Assembly: GCA_934229395.1 (NCBI GenBank)
Contig: CAKQDL010000015.1
Location: forward strand, 1-34,148
Length of the DNA stretch: 34,148 nucleotides
Direction: 5' to 3'
From: an uncultured Peptococcaceae bacterium
GTDB taxonomy: Bacteria > Bacillota > Peptococcia > Peptococcales > Peptococcaceae
Under the pieces are notes generated by a model, which saw only the letters and a program-made list of their open reading frames with translations, was not told the DNA's origin and did no database searches. The first letter of the stretch is position 1; every line of letters begins with the position of its first letter. Positions 8,390 through 17,185 of this stretch are shown here, in pieces. The position numbers were made by a program, and so were the translations under genes.

Positions 8390-9652
8390 TTATACCTCCT
8401 GTGGATCTGTAATATAACCAGTGATTGCACTTGCCGCAGCTACAGCTGGGTTGCAAAGATACACTTCGCTTTCAGGGTCGCCCATACGGCCAACAAAGTT
8501 TCTGTTGGTGGTAGAGAGAGCACGTTCGCCCTTGGCCAAAATACCCATGTAGCCCCCCAAGCAAGGACCGCAGGTAGGTGTAGAAACAACGCCACCAGCA
8601 TCCAAAATGGTTTGGGTAATGCCTTCCTTCATGCACGCTTCGTACACGTCTTGGGTGCCAGGAATAACAATCAAGCGAAGGTAAGGAGCTACCTTTTTGC
8701 CCTTTAGAATTTCGCCGGCAACGCGCATATCTTCCAAACGACCGTTGGTGCAGCTACCAATAACAACCTGGTCGATGGCAATTTTTTCGATGTTGTCCAC
8801 TTCGTGGGTGTTGCTTGGGAGATGAGGGAAAGCAACCTGTGGCTTGAGGGTGCTCAAATCAATGGTGATTTCGCGCACATATTCAGCGTCTGCATCTGCT
8901 TCATAAGCCACAATGTCGCCATCAAAACGACCAGCCAAGTAAGCTTTTGCAATGTCATCCACTGGGAAAATACCGTTTTTGGCACCACATTCAATGGCCA
9001 TGTTGGCAATGGTCAAACGGCCTTCCATAGAGATATGCTTGAGACCTTCGCCTACAAATTCAAGGCTTTGATAAAGGGCGCCATCTACGCCAATCATGCC
9101 AATGAGATAAAGAATCACGTCCTTACCAGACACAAATGAGTTGGTTGGTTCGCCAACCACGTTAACCTTGATGGCTTCTGGCACCTTTAGCCAGGTTTCG
9201 CCGCTGATCATAGCAGCTGCAATGTCGGTGGAACCCATACCGGTGGAGAAAGCACCTACCGCGCCATAGGTGCAGGTGTGGCTGTCGGCACCAATAATGA
9301 GCTGACCAGCACCTACAATGCCCTGTTCTGGAAGCAAGCAGTGCTCTACGCCCATCTTCCCAACTTCGTAATAATGCTTGATTTCGTGCGCCTTTGCAAA
9401 ATCACGCACAGTTTTGCATTGTTCAGCGCTTTTGATGTCCTTCGCTGGTGAAAAGTGGTCAGGAATCATGGCAATTTTGTTTTTGTCAAACACACAGTCC
9501 ATGCCTACCTTGTTCATTTCGCGAATAGCCACTGGACCAGTGATGTCGTTTGAAAGCACCATATCCACCTTTGCTGTAACGAGCTGGCCAGGATGAACCT
9601 CATCCAAGCCTGCGTGTGCAGCAATGATTTTTTGTGTCATGGTCATACCCAT
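8390..9652 (-). CDS. leuC: 3-isopropylmalate dehydratase large subunit
   Basis: Aconitase-family [4Fe-4S] enzyme that isomerises 2- to 3-isopropylmalate together with LeuD. Cluster-binding cysteines lie in VIGSCTNGR and in TPTCGPCLGG; GADSHTCTYGAVGAF is the family signature. At 420 residues it belongs to the shorter LeuC subclass of clostridia and archaea, not the about 466-residue enterobacterial one. The first ATG (9650-9652) is preferred: GGAGG lies 10 bases upstream inside the end of leuA, and the genes nearly touch. Confidence 0.96.
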   Translation of the reverse strand: MGMTMTQKIIAAHAGLDEVHPGQLVTAKVDMVLSNDITGPVAIREMNKVGMDCVFDKNKIAMIPDHFSPAKDIKSAEQCKTVRDFAKAHEIKHYYEVGKMGVEHCLLPEQGIVGAGQLIIGADSHTCTYGAVGAFSTGMGSTDIAAAMISGETWLKVPEAIKVNVVGEPTNSFVSGKDVILYLIGMIGVDGALYQSLEFVGEGLKHISMEGRLTIANMAIECGAKNGIFPVDDIAKAYLAGRFDGDIVAYEADADAEYVREITIDLSTLKPQVAFPHLPSNTHEVDNIEKIAIDQVVIGSCTNGRLEDMRVAGEILKGKKVAPYLRLIVIPGTQDVYEACMKEGITQTILDAGGVVSTPTCGPCLGGYMGILAKGERALSTTNRNFVGRMGDPESEVYLCNPAVAAASAITGYITDPQEV

Positions 9653-9654
9653 AA

Positions 9655-11211
9655 TTAGTTTTCCTCCTTAGTGTGAACCTTATTTAATTGATCCCAATGG
9701 ATGGCCTTGTTGATGGCATTCAAGTAGCTCTTTGCACTTGCTTCAAGAATGCTGGTGTCAAGACCGTGGCCATTGAAGGTTTTGTTTTTGTAATCCACCT
9801 TGATGTTTACCTCTGCTTGTGCGTCGGTACCACCGGTGATGGCTTCGATGCGGTAGGAGGTCATATCAAAGGCGCCCTTGTATTCCTCACCGATGATTTC
9901 TTCAACAGCTCTGCAGGCTGCATCTACTGGGCCATCTGCCAAGGTGGCGATTTCATGCACCTTATCTTCATATTTTACACCCAAGGTCGCAGTGGATGTT
10001 AGGTCGGTACCCGTGAATACATAGAGATGGTCGAATTGATAAGCGTCATCGGCAGAAGCAATTTTAGCATCCACAAGAGCAATCAAGTCGTCATCCATAA
10101 CTTCCTTCTTGCGGTCACAAAGCTTTTTGAATTCTTCAAAGGCTTCTTGGAGCGCTTCGTCCTGTAAATCAAAGCCAAGCTCGCTCATGCGCACTTGGAA
10201 AGCGTGGCGGCCTGAATGTTTGCCCAAAACAAGGTTATCGCTAGAAATACCAATGCTTGCTGGGTTCATGATTTCGTAGGTATCTCTGTTTTTCAAGACA
10301 CCATCTTGGTGAATGCCAGATTCATGCAAGAACGCATTGTGCCCAACAATGGCCTTGTTGGCCGGAATTGGCATATTGGTGGTTTGGCTCACCAAGCGGC
10401 AGCTGCGATAAATTTCTTGGGTGTTGATACCCGTGGAACATTTGATTTCGTCTTTTCTGGTTTCAATGGCCATAACCACTTCTTCCAAAGACGTGTTGCC
10501 GGCGCGTTCACCAATACCGTTGAGCGCCACTTCAATTTGACGTGCGCCCTTGTTGACGGCTGCCAAGGAGTTGGCAACGGCCATACCGAGGTCGTTGTGG
10601 CAGTGTACGCTAAAGATGGCTTTGTCGGCGTTTGGACAACCATCGATAACAGCCTTGATAAAATCGCCATATTCCCATGGTACGGCATAACCGACAGTAT
10701 CAGGGAGGTTGATGGTGGTTGCACCAGCATCAATTACGGCTGTAACAATTTCGCAAAGGAATGGAATTTCACTGCGGGAGGCGTCTTCGCAAGAAAATTC
10801 TACGTCATCGGTGTAGGTTTTTGCGAGCTTCACAGCGTCTACCGCGCGACGAACAACTTCGTCCGGGGTCATTTTGAGTTTATATTCCATATGAATTGGG
10901 CTTGTAGCAATGAAGGTGTGAATACGTGATTTTTTGGCGCCCTTTAAAGCTTCACCACAAGCATCAATGTCTTTTTTATTGGCACGAGAAAGACCACATA
11001 CCGTTGATTCTGTAATGGCCTCTGCAATCATCTTTACTGATTCAAAATCCCCAGGGGAGGAAATTGGGAAGCCTGCTTCAATAACGTCAACGCCCAAGCG
11101 TTCGAGTTGACGGGCAACTGCTAATTTTTCTGCTAGGTTCATGCTGCATCCAGGAGATTGTTCGCCATCGCGAAGGGTTGTGTCGAAAATAACTACTCTA
11201 TCTTGATTCAT
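9655..11211 (-). CDS. leuA: 2-isopropylmalate synthase
   Basis: First committed enzyme of leucine synthesis; it condenses acetyl-CoA with 2-oxoisovalerate. The catalytic TIM barrel begins with FDTTLRDGEQSPG and carries the metal-binding SVHCHNDLGMAVANS. The last about 130 residues form the LeuA dimer domain that senses leucine for feedback inhibition. I chose the ATG at 11209-11211 (518 residues) because AAGGA lies 11 bases upstream. An in-frame ATG at 11221-11223 would overlap that ribosome site. First gene of leuACDB, under T-box control. Confidence 0.95.
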   Translation of the reverse strand: MNQDRVVIFDTTLRDGEQSPGCSMNLAEKLAVARQLERLGVDVIEAGFPISSPGDFESVKMIAEAITESTVCGLSRANKKDIDACGEALKGAKKSRIHTFIATSPIHMEYKLKMTPDEVVRRAVDAVKLAKTYTDDVEFSCEDASRSEIPFLCEIVTAVIDAGATTINLPDTVGYAVPWEYGDFIKAVIDGCPNADKAIFSVHCHNDLGMAVANSLAAVNKGARQIEVALNGIGERAGNTSLEEVVMAIETRKDEIKCSTGINTQEIYRSCRLVSQTTNMPIPANKAIVGHNAFLHESGIHQDGVLKNRDTYEIMNPASIGISSDNLVLGKHSGRHAFQVRMSELGFDLQDEALQEAFEEFKKLCDRKKEVMDDDLIALVDAKIASADDAYQFDHLYVFTGTDLTSTATLGVKYEDKVHEIATLADGPVDAACRAVEEIIGEEYKGAFDMTSYRIEAITGGTDAQAEVNIKVDYKNKTFNGHGLDTSILEASAKSYLNAINKAIHWDQLNKVHTKEEN

Positions 11212-11223
11212 AGTTTGCACCAT

Positions 11224-11467
11224 CCTTATAAATGTAAAAATGCCCTCTTCGTCTCATTATTTAGAGACGAAAAGGGCATAGATTTCCGCGGTACCACTCT
11301 AATTGATGGCCACAAGGGCCACCCACTCTCATTGATAACGGTAATGAACCGGTTAGTCAAACTCACAGGCGAGTTCAGAGATTAATCGCTTGCACTTTTC
11401 ACCAACCAGTGCTTCTCTCTAGCAACGCTTCACTTACTACTCCTAGTCATCGTTTGTTTCAGTATAT
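11224..11467 (-). promoter_or_regulatory. T-box riboswitch leader of leuACDB (tRNA-Leu sensing)
   Basis: The minus strand shows the T-box sequence AGAGTGGTACCGCGG (11286-11300). A long terminator hairpin follows (11241-11255 with 11264-11278) and ends in TTTTT, 25 bases before leuA. Upstream, TGAA is followed by CTC (11371-11373) and then GCCTGTGAG. CTC is a leucine codon in the position expected for the specifier, and the 3' flank TGTGAG is shared with the ileS leader. The leader should link leu transcription to uncharged tRNA-Leu. Confidence 0.92.
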
Positions 11468-11473
11468 GAACTA

Positions 11474-11502
11474 ATATTAATTTGACTAGGTTTGTTTGTC
11501 AA
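11474..11502 (-). promoter_or_regulatory. leuA promoter
   Basis: On the minus strand perfect -35 TTGACA (11497-11502), 17-base spacer, -10 TAATAT (11474-11479). The -35 box lies only six bases after the glmS stop codon. Start predicted near 11467. Confidence 0.85.
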
Positions 11503-11508
11503 GACCTA

Positions 11509-13362
11509 TTATTCAACAGTTACACTTTTTGCCAAATTTCTTGGCTTATCAATGTTACAACCACGTTCAAGTGCTGTAAAATAGGCAATCAACTGTAATG
11601 GTACAGCTGCTAGTACAGGTGAAATAAAGTCAGGGCATTCTGGAATTTCTATCACATGGGATATTTTATCGCTGATATTTTTCTGTCCTTTTTGAACAAT
11701 GGCCAAAACACCAGACTTTTTAATGTTGCCCTCTTCATCAGTCATGCGAGAAATCATTTCCTCTGCATTGCTCATGGTCTTTTCAAACACCTTTTGCTGC
11801 AAGGCCACGACAACGACTGGGGTTTCCTCGGTGATGAGTGCCAAGGTGCCGTGCTTCAATTCACCAGCCGCGTAAGCCTCAGCGTGGATGTAGGAAATTT
11901 CTTTGAGCTTCAAAGCACCTTCTTGGGCAACAGCCCAATCCATGCCACGGCCAATATAGAAAATATCTTCTGTATGCACGTATTTCTTTGCAATTTCTTG
12001 AATGCGCGCAACGTTATCTTGGCTTAAAATATCCTCTACCTGTTGTGGCAATTTTTCAAGAGCGCGCAGCAAATCGGTATGCTCACTCAAATCAATCTTG
12101 CCTGCTACATCTCCCAAATAAAGGCCAATGATATAAAGAGCAATCAACATTGCAGTGTAAGCCTTGGTGGAAGCCACAGAAATTTCTGGACCAGCCCAAA
12201 GATAGACAACCATATCAGATTCGCGCGCAATGGAGCTACCTACCACATTGGTGATGGCCAAAACCTTTGCGCCGGCCTGCTTGGCTTCTCTTGCCCCTTC
12301 TAGGGTATCGGCTGTTTCACCAGATTGGCTGATAACAATCACCAAGGTGTTTTCGTCTAGCATTGGTTCGCGATAACGGAATTCAGAAGCAACCTCTACG
12401 AAAACAGGAATCTTGAGAGTTTTTTCCAAAATCGTTTTACCTACCAAGCCAGCATGGTAGGCTGTGCCACAGGCAACAATATAAATTTGACGCCACTTTT
12501 GTACGTCCTCTGCCTTTAAATCAATGCCCTCAAGCTCAATATGATCCACATGCACACGGCCGCTTAGAACTTGCTTGAAGGTTTCTACCTGTTCGTAAAT
12601 CTCTTTAATCATAAAGTGTGGATAACCGCCTTTTTCGGCAGATTGTGCATCCCACTTGATTTCATCCACAATTGGTGTTTGCTCGTTGCCAGCCAAGTCG
12701 GTAACAACAATATGATCGGCATAAATTTGCGCAATTTCGCCGTTTTCTAGATACACGCATTTTCTGGTGTATGGCAAAACCGCAGGCACATCAGATGCGA
12801 TGATGTTTTCACCTTCCCCAAGGCCAATAACAAGCGGGGAATTTTTGCGTGAAACAACAATTTGATCTGGACAATCTGAGCACATAACAACCAAGGCGTA
12901 GGAGCCAGTCACTACGGCCAAGGTGCGCTGAATGGCGCTGTAGAGGTCGCCTTCGTAAAACATTTCAATAAGGTGGGCCACAACCTCTGTATCTGTTTGA
13001 GATTTGAAAACATGATTTTTTAAATAGGTTTCCTTTAGGTATTGATAGTTTTCAATGATGCCATTGTGCACCACTGCAATTTTACCTTCAGGGCCCATGT
13101 GTGGATGCGCATTTTTATCTGATGGTTGACCGTGCGTTGCCCAACGCGTATGGCCAATACCTATATGGCCCTCAAGGGGTGATTTTTCTAGCACCTCGCT
13201 CAAGTTTTTTAATTCACCCTTGCGCTTTTCTACATGAATTTTACCTTCGCTCAGCACGGCAATCCCAGCAGAATCATAGCCACGGTATTCCAATTTTGCT
13301 AAACCATCTAGCAATACATCCTGTGCCGCTTTAGGACCAACATATCCAACAATTCCGCACAT
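11509..13362 (-). CDS. glmS: Glutamine-fructose-6-phosphate aminotransferase (isomerizing)
   Basis: Makes glucosamine-6-phosphate from fructose-6-phosphate and glutamine, the entry to peptidoglycan and other amino sugars. Cys2 (MCGIVGYVG) is the glutaminase nucleophile, and the N-terminal amidotransferase domain spans about 1-240. Two SIS sugar-isomerase domains follow, with SQSGETADTLEG and STKAYTAM, ending in the usual PRNLAKSVTVE. ATG with GGAGGAG upstream. It directly follows scpB (11-base gap), which leaves no room for a glmS ribozyme. It is immediately followed by the leuA promoter without a terminator. Confidence 0.97.
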   Translation of the reverse strand: MCGIVGYVGPKAAQDVLLDGLAKLEYRGYDSAGIAVLSEGKIHVEKRKGELKNLSEVLEKSPLEGHIGIGHTRWATHGQPSDKNAHPHMGPEGKIAVVHNGIIENYQYLKETYLKNHVFKSQTDTEVVAHLIEMFYEGDLYSAIQRTLAVVTGSYALVVMCSDCPDQIVVSRKNSPLVIGLGEGENIIASDVPAVLPYTRKCVYLENGEIAQIYADHIVVTDLAGNEQTPIVDEIKWDAQSAEKGGYPHFMIKEIYEQVETFKQVLSGRVHVDHIELEGIDLKAEDVQKWRQIYIVACGTAYHAGLVGKTILEKTLKIPVFVEVASEFRYREPMLDENTLVIVISQSGETADTLEGAREAKQAGAKVLAITNVVGSSIARESDMVVYLWAGPEISVASTKAYTAMLIALYIIGLYLGDVAGKIDLSEHTDLLRALEKLPQQVEDILSQDNVARIQEIAKKYVHTEDIFYIGRGMDWAVAQEGALKLKEISYIHAEAYAAGELKHGTLALITEETPVVVVALQQKVFEKTMSNAEEMISRMTDEEGNIKKSGVLAIVQKGQKNISDKISHVIEIPECPDFISPVLAAVPLQLIAYFTALERGCNIDKPRNLAKSVTVE

Positions 13363-13373
13363 TCGAACTCCTC

Positions 13374-13952
13374 CTACACGCTTTCGTTTTGGGCTTGCTG
13401 AGTTGGTTCATCCTCATCCTCAAGCTCAAAATCAAAGCTTTGACATTCCTTATATTTTGGTAACTCCTCGATTTGCTTAAGTCCAAATGCAACCAAAAAG
13501 TCCACTGTTGTACCGAAAACAACTGGGCGACCAGCTTGTTCCAGCCGGCCCTTTTCCTCAATTAAGCCTCTGAGCATCAATTGCTGAATAGGGCCATCAG
13601 ACTTCACGCCTCGAATATATTCAATTTGACTTCTTGTAACAGGTTGTTTATAGGCAATAATAGAAAGCGTTTCGTAGGCCGCAGATGAAAGCTTTGTTTT
13701 CTTTTCAGAAAAAATCTTATCTAGGTAGGGTTCCACCAAAGGCGCTGTGGAAAACAAATAGCCTTCTCCCAGCTCGCGCAGCACAATGCCGCGCCCCTCC
13801 TCGGCGTAATCGGCCTTTAACAAAGTAAGTGCCTCTTCGACACCACTTTCGTCTATACCTATGATTTTTGCCAGCTCCGAAACACTCATCGGGCTTTCGG
13901 CCATAAACAACAAGCCTTCAACAACGGCTTTGTATGATAAATCTATGAGCAT
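13374..13952 (-). CDS. scpB: Segregation and condensation protein B
   Basis: Winged-helix kleisin-interacting partner of the SMC-ScpA-ScpB condensin complex that organises and segregates the chromosome. 192 residues, with the tandem winged helices in about 1-165: VVEGLLFMAESPMSVSELA, then TLSIIAYKQPVTRSQIEYIRG. The tail after about 170 is acidic and Gln-rich. GGAGT lies upstream of the ATG, and the gene follows scpA by eight bases. Confidence 0.95.
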   Translation of the reverse strand: MLIDLSYKAVVEGLLFMAESPMSVSELAKIIGIDESGVEEALTLLKADYAEEGRGIVLRELGEGYLFSTAPLVEPYLDKIFSEKKTKLSSAAYETLSIIAYKQPVTRSQIEYIRGVKSDGPIQQLMLRGLIEEKGRLEQAGRPVVFGTTVDFLVAFGLKQIEELPKYKECQSFDFELEDEDEPTQQAQNESV

Positions 13953-13960
13953 TCTAACTC

Positions 13961-14677
13961 CTATACTGCAGGTGCATGGAGAAAAATTTCCCCAAAGATT
14001 TCATGCTGCACAGCCACCAATTCGTTTCTTCTGACGCATTCTAAAAGTGCCAGAAAATAGGTGAGCATTTCATCCTTGCTTGAGCAGGATTGCAGCACCT
14101 TTTGAAACGTTGGATAGGTCGCATCTGCACAATAGCTCAAAAGAGCGTCTTTCAATCCCTCAATTGAAAAGCCCATTTTTTCCACGACCATCACTTGCTT
14201 TTGTTCCTTGGCATAACGCTCTAGGGTTTCAAAGGCTGTGAGTAACACACCTGCATCAAGCCCCATTAAGGGCTCGTATTTTTTGTACTTTTCACTTAAA
14301 GCCTTTATATCAATAGAACGCTGATAGTATCTTGAAGCATCATTGTTTAACACTTCTAGCTCCCCTGCCAGCTCTTTAAAGAGCTTATACGCTACAATTT
14401 GATCAACCAAGGCTTGGCGCGGATCCTCTGCTTCTTCGTTGCGTCTTTTTGGCAGGAGCATTTTTGTTTTAATGCGCACCAGCTGAGCGGCGAAGAGCAC
14501 AAAGTGACTCGCAATTTCTAAATTCATTGCATTGGCTTTTTCTAAATAGGCGAGGTATTGATCCGTCAACTCATTGATTGGAATATCATACACGTCTATT
14601 TTGTTTTTTCCCAGCAAATGCATAAGCAAATCCATCGGGCCATCGAAGGCATCCAGATGAAATTCGAGGGTTTGCAA
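13961..14677 (-). CDS. scpA: Segregation and condensation protein A
   Basis: Kleisin subunit bridging the SMC heads, acting with ScpB. The 238-residue protein opens with the family signature LDAFDGPMDLLMHLL (about 8-22) and has the N-terminal SMC-neck-binding helices and a C-terminal winged helix. The start is TTG at 14675-14677. GGAGG lies eight bases upstream, and no in-frame ATG gives a complete N-terminus. First gene of scpA-scpB-glmS, with its own promoter. Confidence 0.95.
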   Translation of the reverse strand: MQTLEFHLDAFDGPMDLLMHLLGKNKIDVYDIPINELTDQYLAYLEKANAMNLEIASHFVLFAAQLVRIKTKMLLPKRRNEEAEDPRQALVDQIVAYKLFKELAGELEVLNNDASRYYQRSIDIKALSEKYKKYEPLMGLDAGVLLTAFETLERYAKEQKQVMVVEKMGFSIEGLKDALLSYCADATYPTFQKVLQSCSSKDEMLTYFLALLECVRRNELVAVQHEIFGEIFLHAPAV

Positions 14678-14705
14678 TACGGTTCCCTCCTGTTTTTGAC
14701 AATTA

Positions 14706-14733
14706 ATTATATCATATCAACGTCTTTTTTCAA
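14706..14733 (-). promoter_or_regulatory. scpA-scpB-glmS promoter
   Basis: On the minus strand -35 TTGAAA (14728-14733), 16-base spacer, -10 TATAAT (14706-14711). The -35 box begins one base after the stop codon of the upstream ABC ATPase gene, the same tight arrangement seen at ileS and leuA. Confidence 0.75.
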
Positions 14734-14734
14734 G

Positions 14735-15523
14735 TTACTCAGCTTGTTGTGGCTCTAAGGACAAATAGAAACGGTCTTTGTGTTTAAAGACTTCTACATC
14801 CTCCCCGTAAAAATCTGAGAGGTTGCTGTATTCAATCATGTCGTCAATATTACCAGCTGAGTGGACTTCGCCACCACGCAAAAGCATGGCCTTGCCAAAA
14901 ATTGGCAGGATTTCGTCGGTATTGTGGGTAACAAGAATGAAGGTAATATTTTTGTCGGCCAAGCCAGCAATGGTGGCTTCCATATCGCGACGCGCAAAAA
15001 TATCCAAGCCATTGAAGGCTTCGTCGAAGATGATGATGTCTGGATTGTTCATCATGGCACGGCCAATGAGGACCTTTTGCTTTTCACCTTGGCTGAGCAT
15101 GCTGTATTTGCGATCTGCAATATGGCGCATATTGAGCAAATCGAGAATATCATTGGCCTTTTTCATATCGTCCTCGTCTACCTTTTCCCAAAGGCCTAGG
15201 GAGGCAAACTTGCCACTGAGCACAATGTGAAGTGGATAGTCGTTGGTTGGGATGAATTGTGAAAGGGCAGAGCTTACCCAGCCAATGCGCTTGCGCAATT
15301 CGATGATGGAAGAATGGCCAAATTCAAAATCCAACACCTTTACATGGCCCTCAGATGGGAAAATATAGCCGTTGACCATTTTCAAGGTGGTGGTTTTGCC
15401 AGAGCCGTTTGGACCTAAGATGACCCAATGCTCGCCACGGTTTACGTGCCAATTGACATCCTTCAAAATATATTTGCCGTCACGAATATAGCTGACATTG
15501 TCTAAACTGATGATTTCATCCAT
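14735..15523 (-). CDS. Stand-alone ABC transporter ATPase (YlmA/ModF-like)
   Basis: 262-residue ABC nucleotide-binding protein. Walker A is GPNGSGKT (37-44), the signature LSQGEKQK (142-149) and Walker B IIIFDEAFNGLD (162-173), with the switch histidine in LVTHNTDEI. No permease or second ATPase gene is adjacent, so the partner and substrate are unknown. The lone-ATPase form with LSQGEKQKVLIGRAMM resembles the YlmA group. It follows gpsA by 36 bases and probably belongs to the der-plsY-gpsA transcript. Confidence 0.85.
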   Translation of the reverse strand: MDEIISLDNVSYIRDGKYILKDVNWHVNRGEHWVILGPNGSGKTTTLKMVNGYIFPSEGHVKVLDFEFGHSSIIELRKRIGWVSSALSQFIPTNDYPLHIVLSGKFASLGLWEKVDEDDMKKANDILDLLNMRHIADRKYSMLSQGEKQKVLIGRAMMNNPDIIIFDEAFNGLDIFARRDMEATIAGLADKNITFILVTHNTDEILPIFGKAMLLRGGEVHSAGNIDDMIEYSNLSDFYGEDVEVFKHKDRFYLSLEPQQAE

Positions 15524-15559
15524 TTTATATTACCTTCTTACTTCTTGCTTATTAAATTT

Positions 15560-16573
15560 TTATTCTTCAAAATCGTCGTGTTCACCCTTCTTTTGGCGGG
15601 TCATGAGGTTTTTGGTACACTCATTCACGTCGCCACCCAGGAAGAGCACGTTGTACATTTCTTCCAAAATTGGCATTTCTACATCCAATTCTTTTGCTAG
15701 GGCGTAGGCTGCTTTGGTGGTTGCTACACCTTCAACAACCATCCCCATTTCTTCTAAGACCTTTTCGAGGGGCTGACCTTGACCAAGTCTGAAGCCAGCG
15801 CGACGGTTGCGGCTATGCTCAGAGGTACAGGTCACAATCAGGTCACCAACCCCTGTAAGTCCTAGGAAGGTGTAAGGCTGTGCACCCAAGGCCACGCCCA
15901 AGCGAGTAATTTCGGCCAAACCTCTTGTCATAAGGGCTGCACGTGCATTATCGCCATAGCCTAGGCCCAGTGTCATCCCAATAGCTAGAGCAATGATGTT
16001 TTTAAGTGCCCCGCCAAGTTCCACGCCTACAACGTCCTTCCCTGTGTAGACGCGCACGTTATCGTTCATAAAAATGCCCTGCACGGCTTCGGCAGCATTT
16101 TGATTTTCGGAAGCTGCAACAAGAGCCGTTGGCATATTTTTGCCAAATTCCTCTGCGTGACTTGGACCATAGAGCACCACATAACGGTCCTTTATATCGC
16201 CCAATACATCCTGATACACCTCGTGGCCACATTTTCTGGTGGATGTTTCAATCCCCTTGGCCACGTTGATGAGAATGCCTTTGCTTTGTACAAACTCGTC
16301 CTTGTGTGCTTCTAAGAGTTGTCTTTGGCTTTGCGTTGGCACGCCAATGAGCAAATAATCATACGCCTGCGGCTGTGGCCATTCGCTTGTTACCTTAAGA
16401 TTTTCACTTAGAGGAATGCCTGGCAAATACTTTTTATTTTCCTTTGCAAGTGCAATCTCTTGCATTTGCTGTACATTTCTCCCCCACAATGTCACATCAT
16501 GACCGTTAACCGTTAATACCTGTGCCAAAGCTGTACCCCAGCTGCCTGCACCATATACTGCGATTCTTGCCAA
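15560..16573 (-). CDS. gpsA: Glycerol-3-phosphate dehydrogenase [NAD(P)+]
   Basis: Reduces dihydroxyacetone phosphate to sn-glycerol-3-phosphate for phospholipid synthesis. Rossmann motif GAGSWGTALA lies at residues 8-17. Conserved VAKGIE, GPSHAEE, the catalytic-lysine segment GGALKNIIALA and GLTGVGDLIVTC are all present; 337 residues is normal. The start is TTG at 16571-16573 (ribosome site AGGAG 10 bases upstream, overlapping the end of plsY). It gives the expected N-terminus MARIAVYGAGSWG. Adjacent plsY uses the product. Confidence 0.96.
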   Translation of the reverse strand: MARIAVYGAGSWGTALAQVLTVNGHDVTLWGRNVQQMQEIALAKENKKYLPGIPLSENLKVTSEWPQPQAYDYLLIGVPTQSQRQLLEAHKDEFVQSKGILINVAKGIETSTRKCGHEVYQDVLGDIKDRYVVLYGPSHAEEFGKNMPTALVAASENQNAAEAVQGIFMNDNVRVYTGKDVVGVELGGALKNIIALAIGMTLGLGYGDNARAALMTRGLAEITRLGVALGAQPYTFLGLTGVGDLIVTCTSEHSRNRRAGFRLGQGQPLEKVLEEMGMVVEGVATTKAAYALAKELDVEMPILEEMYNVLFLGGDVNECTKNLMTRQKKGEHDDFEE

Positions 16574-16579
16574 GAGGAC

Positions 16580-17185
16580 TCATCTCCTTTTCGAACCGAC
16601 TTTATTCTCGGTTCCATTTAGTAAACGCTTGATGTTGCCTCTGTGCAAATACACGATATACGCTGCTGCACAGGCAACAACACCAACAACAATTGGTGGT
16701 TGATGATCAATATACAATAGTATTGGGCAAAGGATGGCCACTGTAACAGAGCCTAGGGACATATATTTCGTTAAGCCCACAATCACACCCACGATGAGTA
16801 AGCACCACAAAAGTGTGATTGGCGAGATATACATCAAGGCGCCTGCAGCAGTTGCAATCCCCTTGCCACCTTTAAAGCGGAGCATATAGCTGAAGGAGTG
16901 ACCAAACACTACAGACACAAAGCCTATCATCATGCCCACATCACCCAAGAGCTTTGCTCCAAACAATACGGACAAATACCCCTTTAATGCATCGCCTGCT
17001 AGCACAAGAAGTGCTGTTTTCATACCTAAAACACGCCAGGCATTGGTAAATCCAGGGTTGCCACTTCCTTCTTCGAGGATGTTGACGTTTTTTATGCGGC
17101 CAACAATCCAGCCAAAGGAAATCCCTCCTAAAAGATAACCAATGACAATGGTGAGCAGGGCTTTCACTATCACCCCAACGCTCAT
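16580..17185 (-). CDS. plsY: Acyl-phosphate:glycerol-3-phosphate acyltransferase
   Basis: Integral membrane enzyme that puts the first acyl chain on glycerol-3-phosphate. 201 residues with several hydrophobic segments. The three PlsY motifs are visible: EGSGNPGFTNAWRVLG (about 38-53), FKGGKGIATAAG (about 104-115) and a C-terminal region near LHRGNIKRLLNG. Its ATG overlaps the der stop (TAATG), so translation is coupled, and gpsA follows. der-plsY-gpsA is a common Bacillota arrangement. Confidence 0.95.
   Translation of the reverse strand: MSVGVIVKALLTIVIGYLLGGISFGWIVGRIKNVNILEEGSGNPGFTNAWRVLGMKTALLVLAGDALKGYLSVLFGAKLLGDVGMMIGFVSVVFGHSFSYMLRFKGGKGIATAAGALMYISPITLLWCLLIVGVIVGLTKYMSLGSVTVAILCPILLYIDHQPPIVVGVVACAAAYIVYLHRGNIKRLLNGTENKVGSKRR

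Noticed and set aside
10216..10929. 237-codon plus-strand frame in leuA
   Set aside because: Antisense shadow of leuA without ribosome site.
13363..13373. glmS ribozyme
   Set aside because: Only 11 bases lie between scpB and glmS; the structure cannot fit.
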